Source of the DNA: Bacillota bacterium
GTDB lineage: Bacteria; Bacillota; Clostridia; Christensenellales; Aristaeellaceae
Length of the DNA: 64,000 bases
Assembly (NCBI GenBank): GCA_023459275.1
Contig: JAEWVC010000107.1
Span: forward strand, 1 to 64,000
Direction of reading: 5' to 3'
Below the pieces are notes generated by a model. That model was not told the origin of the DNA and ran no database searches. It saw nothing but the letters and a program-made list of their open reading frames with translations. Positions within the stretch are counted from its first letter, which is position 1. Every line of letters begins with the position of its first letter. The translations under genes and the position numbers were made by a program. Shown here one piece after another: positions 57,613 to 64,000 of the stretch.

Positions 57613-58663
57613 GCTGCTTCACCTCCCCAAAGGTTTTGGGCATCGTCAGCCTGTCGATGAGCGGGGTGGCCACGTTCATGAACAGGATCGCAAAGGAGCA
57701 TCCTTCGGGATACGCCGAGAAGCTGCGGATCACAAACAGCAGCACGCCGCAGCCCACGCCCATAATGATCTTACCGGCGTTGGTCATGGGCGAGGTGGCA
57801 TAATCCGTAGCCATAAAGATGGCGCCAATGAACAGCCCGCCCGAAAGAATCTGATACAGGGAATTGGAAAACACGGTGCCTACAGCCGCTGCCGTGCCGC
57901 CCAGAGCCTGCGCATAGGCGGGGGCCTGGATGCTTTCCTTTACAAGGTAGCAAAGGAAGGCGGTGCCGATAAAGGTAACGGGGATGCGCCAGGAGATCAC
58001 CCTGCGGAAAAGCAGGTAGGCAAAGCCGATCAGCAGCGCCAGCTTGCTGGTTTCCCCCAGCACGCCCGGCGTCTGGCCCAGGAACACCTGCCACAGGGAA
58101 AGCCCGGTGAGGCCGGCAAGGCTTGTCACGCTGCCTGCCGCAGCCTCGCCGGCCGCCATCAGCGGCGTGGCCTTGGATACCGTGTCCACGGCATCCGGCG
58201 TAAGGCCAATCAGCAGGTTGCCCGGCGCCGCTTCGGGATATTTGGCCATGAGGGCCATCCAGGAAACGAACAGGATGGCCCGGGCGGCCAGCGCGGGGTT
58301 CATAAAGTTTTGCCCGATGCCGCCGAAAATCTGCTTGATCAGCACGATTGCCAGGATGGAGCCGATAGCGGCCATCCACCAGGGAGCGTTGGCGGGCAGG
58401 TTATAAGCCAGCAAAATGCCGGTGACCACGGCGCTCAAATCCGACACCGTGACGCTTTGATGGGATTTCTTTTGATAATAGGCCTCCGCAGCCACCGCGC
58501 TCAATACGGAAACGCCGATAAGGATCAGCACCCGAAGGCCGAAAAACCATACGGCGGCAAGCCCGGCGGGAATCAGGGCGATGCACACATCCAGCATCAG
58601 GCTCCTGGTGGAGGCACGGTCCCGCAGGTGCGGCGACGAGGAGACGGACAAATTTTTAAGCAA
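57605..58663 (-). CDS. rnfD: Rnf complex subunit D
   Basis: A 352-residue membrane protein of about nine or ten helices. SSPHLRDRASTRSLMLDVCIAL near the N terminus (in two parts) and the segment with DTVSKATPLMAAG near residues 180-192 are diagnostic; the threonine of S-x-A-T-P is the expected site of covalent FMN attachment (S-G-A-T in many homologues, S-K-A-T here). ATDYATSPMTNAGKIIMGVG near 282-301 is also typical. It follows rnfC by 17 bases and overlaps rnfE by eight. Confidence 0.94.
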   Translation of the reverse strand: MLKNLSVSSSPHLRDRASTRSLMLDVCIALIPAGLAAVWFFGLRVLILIGVSVLSAVAAEAYYQKKSHQSVTVSDLSAVVTGILLAYNLPANAPWWMAAIGSILAIVLIKQIFGGIGQNFMNPALAARAILFVSWMALMAKYPEAAPGNLLIGLTPDAVDTVSKATPLMAAGEAAAGSVTSLAGLTGLSLWQVFLGQTPGVLGETSKLALLIGFAYLLFRRVISWRIPVTFIGTAFLCYLVKESIQAPAYAQALGGTAAAVGTVFSNSLYQILSGGLFIGAIFMATDYATSPMTNAGKIIMGVGCGVLLFVIRSFSAYPEGCSFAILFMNVATPLIDRLTMPKTFGEVKQHA

Positions 58664-58680
58664 CGGTCATCATCCCCTTT

Positions 58681-60009
58681 CTACGCATTCTTTTTGCGTT
58701 TGTCGCCGATATATTTCTTGCTCACCCGGAAGCTTTGCACCAGAGGGATCTTCGCGGGGCAAACAAAGGAGCAGCAGCCGCATTCGATGCAGTTCATGAC
58801 TTTTGCCTTTTCGGCGTCGTCATGCCGGTCCGCCCTGGAATACTGGTTTATCAGGAAGGGCTGCAGGTACATGGGGCAGGCATCGGCACACCGGCCGCAG
58901 CGGATGCAGTTGCTTTCCCCAGGGGTAACCGCTTCCTTCCCCATGGCCAGGATGCCCGAGCAGCTCTTGGTGATGGGGATATCCTTGCGGCTGATGGCGC
59001 TGCCCATCATGGGCCCGCCGTAAATGAACTTGCGCACGCCTTTTTGAAAGCCGCCCGCGCCTTCCACCAGCGCTTCCACGGTGGTACCGATACGCACCAG
59101 AAAATTGCCCGGTTTTTCCGTAAGGCCGCCCACGGTGGTGATGCGGTCCACCACGGGCCTGCCCTCCCGGACCGCCCGGGAAACGGCCGCCAGGGTGCCC
59201 ACGTTCATGCACAGCACACCCACATCCATGGGAAGGCCGCCCATGGGAACGACGCGCCTTGTCAGGGAGTAGATAAGCTGCTTTTCACCGCCCTGGGGGT
59301 AGCGCACGGGAAGCGCCCTGACGGTGACATCCGTTTGCTTTTTTGCCTCTTCCGCCATGGCGGCAACGGCATCCGGTTTGTTGTTCTCAATCCCCACGAT
59401 GACCCGCGGGATCTGCAGCGCCTTTTTTACCAGGGAAACACCGTCCATGATCACCGCGCTCTGCTCCAGCATCAGGCGGTGATCGGCGGAAAGATAGGGT
59501 TCGCATTCCGCGCCGTTGACGATCAGCGTGTCGATGGGCTTTTTAGGCGAAAGCTTGACGGCCGTGGGAAAGGTGGCCCCGCCAAGGCCCACGATGCCGG
59601 CGTTGCGAACGATTTCCGCCAGCGCTTCCTTGGTGAGGTTACCGGGGTTTTCCACCGGCGTCAGAGGCACCCAGGTATCTTTGAAGTCATTGTCGATGAT
59701 CACGGCTTGTGCGTTCAGCCCGTTGGCCATCATGCAGGGCGCCACGGCAACCACTGTGCCGGACACGCTGGCGTGCACAGGCGCCGAAACAAACCCGGCC
59801 GCCTCGCCGATGATTTGACCGATCCTTACGTAATCCCCCTGCTTGACAACACACCGGCACGGAACGCCGATGTGCTGCTGCATGGACAGGATGACGCGGG
59901 AAGGCGGCGGCAATGCCTCAATGGGCTTGGAGCGTGTAACGGCCTTCCCGTTAACGCCTTCCCCGGGATGGATGCCGCCCGGAAACAGATGAAAACCTTT
60001 CACCGACAA
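58681..60009 (-). CDS. rnfC: Rnf complex subunit C (NADH-binding)
   Basis: A 442-residue peripheral subunit that carries the NAD(H)/FMN site. The start GFHLFPGGIHPGEGVNGKA is typical. Rossmann-like flavin/NAD segments are AGIVGLGGATFPTAVKL near residues 134-150 and NGAECEPYLSADHRLM near 163-178; two C-terminal 4Fe-4S motifs are CIRCGRCADACP and CIECGCCSFVCP. The TTG at 60009 is used because GGGAGG is four bases upstream; a GTG two codons later is the alternative. A reading from an ATG at 60114 would add 35 unconserved residues. It is the first gene of the operon. Confidence 0.94.
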   Translation of the reverse strand: MSVKGFHLFPGGIHPGEGVNGKAVTRSKPIEALPPPSRVILSMQQHIGVPCRCVVKQGDYVRIGQIIGEAAGFVSAPVHASVSGTVVAVAPCMMANGLNAQAVIIDNDFKDTWVPLTPVENPGNLTKEALAEIVRNAGIVGLGGATFPTAVKLSPKKPIDTLIVNGAECEPYLSADHRLMLEQSAVIMDGVSLVKKALQIPRVIVGIENNKPDAVAAMAEEAKKQTDVTVRALPVRYPQGGEKQLIYSLTRRVVPMGGLPMDVGVLCMNVGTLAAVSRAVREGRPVVDRITTVGGLTEKPGNFLVRIGTTVEALVEGAGGFQKGVRKFIYGGPMMGSAISRKDIPITKSCSGILAMGKEAVTPGESNCIRCGRCADACPMYLQPFLINQYSRADRHDDAEKAKVMNCIECGCCSFVCPAKIPLVQSFRVSKKYIGDKRKKNA

Positions 60010-60091
60010 GAGTCCTCCCTTCGCCTGCAAAAAAAAAGCCATATGCATGCGGAATAAATCTATTTCTATGACCTGTTTTGTCACAACCGCT

Positions 60092-60122
60092 ATTATACCA
60101 TAAAAGCACCCCAAATAGGCAA
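60092..60122 (-). promoter_or_regulatory. Promoter of the rnf operon
   Basis: On the minus strand a perfect TATAAT (60097-60092) is preceded by TTGCCT (60122-60117) at 19 bases. The leader before rnfC is about 77 bases. Confidence 0.6.
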
Positions 60123-60140
60123 GGGAATTTCTATATAAAC

Positions 60141-61868
60141 TTAAACATTCCTTGTATTTTTTCCGTTTGTAAGGCCGGCCTTCCTCTCTGCCGCCGCTTT
60201 GAGCATGCTTCTGGCATGCGTAAGGCCGGAGTCGTTGGCACCGTCTACGCCGCCCACCATGCGGGCAAGCTCAGCTTCCCGCTGCTCCTGGGTCAGCTCC
60301 TTTACATCCGTGTGGGTCCTGTCCCCTTTCACGCGCTTTTCCACCAGATAATGGTAGTCCGCCATGGCGGCGATCTGGGGCAGATGCGTTACGCACAGCA
60401 CCTGCCGGGCGGACGCGATCCCGGCGATTTTTTCCGCCACCACCTGGGCGATCTTTCCGCTGATGCCTGTGTCGATTTCGTCAAACACCATGGTGGGCAC
60501 CGATGCGTTTTGGGCCTCAATGGATTTGATGGCCAGCATCAGCCTGGAAAGCTCGCCGCCTGAGGCGGTTTTCGACAGAGGTTTCAAGGGCTCTCCCGGA
60601 TTGGGAGCAATCATGAAGGAAACCTGATCCTCCTCCGCGTCCTTCGACGGACCGGGGGAGGCAAAGCATACGGAAAACTTTGTTTTCTCCATACCTAACT
60701 GCCGCAATTGCTCCTCCATGGCGCTTTCGAACCATGCGGCCAGCTTTTTTCTGGAAGCGGTGAGCAGTGCCGCTTCCTTTTCATATGCACTCCGCCGCTT
60801 CCGTACTTGAGTTTGAAGCTCCGCCAGGGTATCATCCATATTCCCGAAGGCATCGTACTCAAGGGCGATCTTCTCCGTGTAGGCGATCACATCTTCCACG
60901 GTGGGCCCGTACTTACGCTCCAGGCGGCGGATCAGGTCCAGGCGGGCCTCCACCTGCTCGTTGCGGTCCGGGTCGAAAGCCGCGTCTTCCAGAAGGGTCC
61001 GCAGCGTAAGCCCCTTGTCCTCCAGCTCAAAATACAGATCTTTGAGGCTGTCCTTCAGCTTTTCATATTCCTCGTCCAGCCCGCTGATCCCCTCCAGGGC
61101 GGAAAGGGCTTCCCTCGTGAGGGCCAGGGCGCTTAACTGCTTGGCGGCGCCGGCATATATGCTTTCATAGGCGCGCCCCAGTCCGGCGGAGATCTTGACG
61201 CTGTGGCGGAGACGCTCCAGCTCCCGGCGCAAGGATTCTTCCTCCCCCGGAACGAGCTTGGCAGCCGTAAGCTCCTGCAATTGGTAGCGGAGCATGTCCA
61301 TCCGCTGCTCCCTTTGGCCGCTTTCCCTGGTCATTTTGTCCAGTTCGCGGCCTGCGGCCCGGAAGGCGGAAAGCGCATCCGCAGCAGCCTGCACCCGCTT
61401 TTGATGTTCCCCGTCGCCGAAGCCGTCCAGGTAAAGCAGATGCCTTCCCTCATCCATCAGGTACTGATGCTCATGCTGTCCGTGCACATCCATCAGCGTG
61501 GCGGTGATCTCTTTCAAAAAGCCCAGGCTCACCACCATGCCCATGACCCGGCAGATGTTCCTACCGCTTTGGGAGATTTCCCGGGAAATGGAAAGCAGGC
61601 CATCCTCCGCTTCCATCTCCTGCTGCGAAAGAAGCTGCGTGACTTTTCCGTTGTCCCGGATATCAAAAAGTGCCTCCACATAGGCCCTGTCGCTGCCGGT
61701 GCGGATCAGTTCCCTGTCGGCCCGCCCGCCAAGGACCAGGGTCACCGCATCCACGATGATGGATTTGCCGGCACCGGTTTCGCCTGTGAGCGCATGGAAG
61801 CCCTCGTGCAGAGATATGGTCAGGTCCTCAATAAGTGCGATGTTTTTGATGGTCAGCGACAGCAGCAT
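60141..61868 (-). CDS. recN: DNA repair protein RecN
   Basis: A 575-residue SMC-like ATPase for double-strand-break repair. Walker A is GETGAGKSIIVDAV near residues 29-42, a coiled-coil middle spans about 150-370, and the C-terminal half holds the signature TASGGELSRLMLAIK near 435-449 and Walker B MVFDEIDTGISG near 463-474. The ATG at 61868 follows GGAGG by nine bases. A LexA-box-like sequence lies 41 bases upstream, in keeping with SOS control known for recN in several bacteria. Confidence 0.95.
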   Translation of the reverse strand: MLLSLTIKNIALIEDLTISLHEGFHALTGETGAGKSIIVDAVTLVLGGRADRELIRTGSDRAYVEALFDIRDNGKVTQLLSQQEMEAEDGLLSISREISQSGRNICRVMGMVVSLGFLKEITATLMDVHGQHEHQYLMDEGRHLLYLDGFGDGEHQKRVQAAADALSAFRAAGRELDKMTRESGQREQRMDMLRYQLQELTAAKLVPGEEESLRRELERLRHSVKISAGLGRAYESIYAGAAKQLSALALTREALSALEGISGLDEEYEKLKDSLKDLYFELEDKGLTLRTLLEDAAFDPDRNEQVEARLDLIRRLERKYGPTVEDVIAYTEKIALEYDAFGNMDDTLAELQTQVRKRRSAYEKEAALLTASRKKLAAWFESAMEEQLRQLGMEKTKFSVCFASPGPSKDAEEDQVSFMIAPNPGEPLKPLSKTASGGELSRLMLAIKSIEAQNASVPTMVFDEIDTGISGKIAQVVAEKIAGIASARQVLCVTHLPQIAAMADYHYLVEKRVKGDRTHTDVKELTQEQREAELARMVGGVDGANDSGLTHARSMLKAAAERKAGLTNGKNTRNV

Positions 61869-61908
61869 GAAGCTTACCTCCGCGGTGGTCAAAGGCATAA
61901 AAAAGGCG

Positions 61909-61922
61909 CGAACACCTGTCCG
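61909..61922. promoter_or_regulatory. Candidate LexA box of recN
   Basis: On the minus strand CGGACAGGTGTTCG differs from the SOS consensus CGAACRNRYGTTYG at one position. It lies between argR and recN, 41 bases before the recN start. Confidence 0.55.
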
Positions 61923-61939
61923 CGCACATCATTCCACAT

Positions 61940-62389
61940 TCAATGCATCATTTCCTGCATCCGTTTCAAAACAACATCCACCTCCTGGATGTCCCGGATC
62001 ACCAGAAAGATGGTGTTGTCCCCTGCCAAGGTACCCAGGATCTCCGGCCAGCGCAGGTTGTCTATAGCTTCCGCCGCCACATTGGCGCTGCCAGACAGCG
62101 TTTTGATAACGATCATGTTTCCGGAATGGACCATGCTCAGCACGGATTCCGCAAACATGCGGATAAACCGCTCCGAAAGGCCATTCTCCGCCTTGTCGGC
62201 TGTGGCGTACTTGTACGCGCCGCTTCCGGACAGCACCTTCAAAAGGCGAAGCTCTTTTATATCCCTGGATACGGTGGCCTGGGTCACGGCAATGCCCTGC
62301 TTTTTCAGCTCCTCCGCCAATTCCTCCTGGGTTTCAATGTCCTTTTTCCCGATGATGTCGAGAATAGCCACTTGTCGTACCGTTTTCAT
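61940..62389 (-). CDS. argR: Arginine repressor ArgR
   Basis: A 149-residue ArgR/AhrC regulator. The N-terminal winged helix has TQEELAEELKKQGIAVTQAT near residues 20-39, with VSRDIKELRLLKV following; the C-terminal arginine-binding/oligomerisation domain has GTLAGDNTIFLVIRD near 124-138, with the conserved Asp pair region. It represses arginine synthesis when arginine is abundant. The recN-argR-nadK-tlyA neighbourhood is common in Firmicutes. An ARG-box-like site overlaps the promoter of nadK just upstream. Confidence 0.95.
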   Translation of the reverse strand: MKTVRQVAILDIIGKKDIETQEELAEELKKQGIAVTQATVSRDIKELRLLKVLSGSGAYKYATADKAENGLSERFIRMFAESVLSMVHSGNMIVIKTLSGSANVAAEAIDNLRWPEILGTLAGDNTIFLVIRDIQEVDVVLKRMQEMMH

Positions 62390-62413
62390 GCGCTTCCTCC
62401 TTGGTATTGCCGC

Positions 62414-63262
62414 CTAGCGGCTCCACTCGGTGAGTTTTTCACGGACCAGCGTGAAAAAGTGCGGTTTATGAAGGCGGATCAGCTTGCCGGTACGCTCCGC
62501 GCAGGTTACGTAGACCTGATCCTGTCCGTTCAGCATAAGGCTTGTGTGCCCGTCAACCGTCAGACGGATCTCCTGCCCCTCCTCGCCGTCCAGCTTCAGC
62601 CGCACCGTTTCCCCGGCGGAAACCACCACAGGCCGGTGCTTGAGCGTATGGGGGCAGATGGGCGACACCACCATACAGCGCACATCTGGGCTGACGATAG
62701 GCCCCCCCGCCGAAAGAGAATAACCGGTGGAACCCGTGGGGCTGGCGATGATCATACCGTCGGCCACATACCGGCCGATGAGATCGTCGGAAATATAGGC
62801 GTCGAAGGGGAGCAAACGGGAGCCGCGGTTCACCACCGCATCGTTCAGGGCCAGGATGGGATCTCCGTTATTGACCCTAACGGAAAGCATCATCCGCTCC
62901 TCAATAAAGAAACGGCCCTCCCTAAGCATTTGGACCGAGGCCTGCAAATCGTCCGGCTCGATCTCCGTCAGGAAGCCTACGCGCCCCATGTTGATGCCCA
63001 GCAGCGGCACATCCGCCTGAGCGGCGAACTGTACCGCCCGAAGAAGGGTGCCGTCCCCGCCCAGGGAAACGACGGCATCGCAGCTGGTAAGCCCGTCTCC
63101 CGGATCGATCTCCGGCACATGAATATTCAGCCGGCTATTCATCAGGGATTCAACGCAAACGGAAATGCCGGCATCGATGAAGATGCCAATAACCCGCGCC
63201 ACAATCTCCGGCTCAGGCGGTTTGGAGGGATGCATCGTCAGCAGAATCTTTTCAAGCGGCAT
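62414..63262 (-). CDS. nadK: NAD kinase
   Basis: A 282-residue ATP- or polyphosphate-dependent NAD kinase producing NADP. The GGDG loop is SLGGDGTLLRAVQFA near residues 67-81; NMGRVGFLTEIEP near 95-107 and the second motif SPTGSTGYSLSAGGPIVSP near 170-188 are diagnostic, along with a DGxxxxxL-like C-terminal segment. Length is normal. argR follows 24 bases downstream and is probably cotranscribed. Confidence 0.95.
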   Translation of the reverse strand: MPLEKILLTMHPSKPPEPEIVARVIGIFIDAGISVCVESLMNSRLNIHVPEIDPGDGLTSCDAVVSLGGDGTLLRAVQFAAQADVPLLGINMGRVGFLTEIEPDDLQASVQMLREGRFFIEERMMLSVRVNNGDPILALNDAVVNRGSRLLPFDAYISDDLIGRYVADGMIIASPTGSTGYSLSAGGPIVSPDVRCMVVSPICPHTLKHRPVVVSAGETVRLKLDGEEGQEIRLTVDGHTSLMLNGQDQVYVTCAERTGKLIRLHKPHFFTLVREKLTEWSR

Positions 63263-63286
63263 GAAAATCCCCTGTCCTTGTTCTTC

Positions 63287-63315
63287 AGTATAACACGGGC
63301 TGCATAAACATTCAA
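63287..63315 (-). promoter_or_regulatory. Promoter of nadK-argR
   Basis: On the minus strand TTGAAT (63315-63310) and TATACT (63292-63287) are spaced by 17 bases, 25 bases before the nadK start. Confidence 0.7.
63301..63314. promoter_or_regulatory. Candidate ARG box over the nadK-argR promoter
   Basis: Read on the minus strand, TGAAT-GTTT-ATGCA matches nine of ten arm positions of the ArgR half-site pair TGAAT(N4)ATTCA. It overlaps the -35 box, so ArgR could repress its own operon. Confidence 0.45.
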
Positions 63316-63324
63316 TGCATAAAT

Positions 63325-64000
63325 TTATTTTTGCAGCATAAAGTGCGCTTCTTCAACCACTTTTTCCACGGCATCCGCCGCCAGGGCGGGCATGTCCGAC
63401 CCATGCGGGACGATGCAGGCCAGGAACTCAATGTTTCCCTCCGGCCCTTTGATAGGCGAATAGGTAAGGCCCGCCACGCGAAAACCGAAGCTTGGGGCGA
63501 AGGAGAGAATCTCCCGCAGCACATCCCGGTGCACGGCGGGGTCGCGCACGACGCCTTTCTTGCCCACCCGTTCCCGGCCCGCCTCAAACTGCGGCTTGAT
63601 CAGTGTGTAAAACCTGCCGCTTTCCCCCATGATCCCTGCCGCCACAGGCAAGATCAGCCGGATGGAGATGAAGGATACATCCATCACGGTGATATTCGGT
63701 TTTTTAGGAAACTGCTCCGCCTGAAGATACCTGGCGTTGGTCCGCTCCATGACGGTGACGTCCGGATGGTTGCGCAGCGACCAATCCAACTGCCCATAGC
63801 CTACGTCGATGGCATACACATGGGATGCGCCCCGCTTAAGCAGCACATCGGTAAAACCGCCTGCCGCCGCGCCGATATCCATGGCCACCGCGCCCTGGAC
63901 GTCGGCCTGGAACGCATCCAGCGCCTTTGCAAGCTTCCATCCGCCCCGGCTGACGAAGGGGTTCACACTGCCCCGGACGGTAAGGTTCTCCGATTCCCCC
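63325..64000 (-). CDS. tlyA: TlyA-type rRNA 2'-O-methyltransferase (5' end outside the window)
   Basis: The frame runs off the right edge, so the N-terminal S4 RNA-binding domain is missing here. The visible part starts GESENLTVRGSVNPFVSRGG and continues as an FtsJ-like methyltransferase: SRGGWKLAKAL (first catalytic Lys), DIGAAAGGFTDVLL (SAM site), YAIDVGYGQLDW, MDVSFISIRLILP (Asp), and LIKPQFEAGRE (second Lys and Glu). TlyA methylates 16S and 23S rRNA at cytidine 2'-OH. Usual length is about 270 residues, so about 45 N-terminal residues are lost. The GTG at 63966 within the frame is not the real start. Confidence 0.92.
   Translation of the reverse strand, partial: GESENLTVRGSVNPFVSRGGWKLAKALDAFQADVQGAVAMDIGAAAGGFTDVLLKRGASHVYAIDVGYGQLDWSLRNHPDVTVMERTNARYLQAEQFPKKPNITVMDVSFISIRLILPVAAGIMGESGRFYTLIKPQFEAGRERVGKKGVVRDPAVHRDVLREILSFAPSFGFRVAGLTYSPIKGPEGNIEFLACIVPHGSDMPALAADAVEKVVEEAHFMLQK

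Noticed and set aside
55811..59023. Open frame of 1070 codons on the plus strand, antisense to the rnf genes
   Set aside because: It is antisense to five clearly conserved genes, has low-complexity His/Gln/Gly-rich sequence typical of antisense frames in GC-rich DNA, and has no ribosome site or family match.

Overview
The window is a dense, high-GC piece of an anaerobic, probably spore-forming Firmicutes (class Clostridia) chromosome. Three things point there: strong AGGAGG ribosome sites with many GTG and TTG starts, a SpoIVFA/SpoIVFB-like gene pair, and energy genes typical of strict anaerobes (trimeric [FeFe] hydrogenase, Rnf complex, V-type ATPase). The order or family cannot be fixed from this sequence. 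No transposase, prophage, CRISPR array or rRNA was seen. The left end starts with G and C homopolymer runs and the right end cuts through tlyA.

Layout. 1-1.6 kb: a dCMP deaminase-type gene and a convergent DUF6062 gene. 1.7-11.1 kb: a hydrogenase region. A SPOR-domain protein, two DRTGG proteins, a HATPase protein, a sensory-type [FeFe] hydrogenase-like protein and a PHP phosphoesterase precede an operon for an electron-bifurcating-type hydrogenase (HydC, HATPase, 2Fe-2S ferredoxin, HydB, HydA). Two Rex-like operators lie between the two groups. 11.3-15.1 kb, minus strand: lgt, pncB and a serine hydrolase. 15.3-24.7 kb: upp followed by the V-type ATPase operon G/H-I-K-E-C-F-A-B-D; subunit K keeps the sodium-site residues. 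24.8-28.9 kb: a QueG-like protein, an ABC exporter pair and a methyltransferase.

29-44.8 kb: a plus-strand run of RNA-modification and DNA-repair genes: a TIGR03960-type radical SAM protein with its DUF2344 partner, RNase G, miaB, ylbF, mutS, mutL, miaA, a YnbB-type PLP enzyme, an M23/site-2-protease pair, proC and rnhA. tRNA-Trp lies on the opposite strand. 44.8-47 kb: a tyrosine recombinase behind a palindrome, a strong promoter and a long foldable leader, then lexA with a clear SOS box. 47-55.1 kb, minus strand: the rod-shape operon maf-mreB-mreC-mreD-mrdA-minD-rodA, with no minC or minE. 55.3-60 kb, minus strand: rnfC-D-E-A-B, with no rnfG. 60.1-64 kb, minus strand: tlyA (partial), nadK, argR, recN.

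How the parts may work together (inference). HydABC balances NADH and reduced ferredoxin against H2. Rnf turns the ferredoxin/NAD+ redox step into an ion gradient. The V-ATPase, whose K subunit looks Na+-specific, couples that gradient to ATP. The DRTGG/HATPase/HydS-like/PHP cassette looks like a redox- or H2-sensing signalling module attached to this system.
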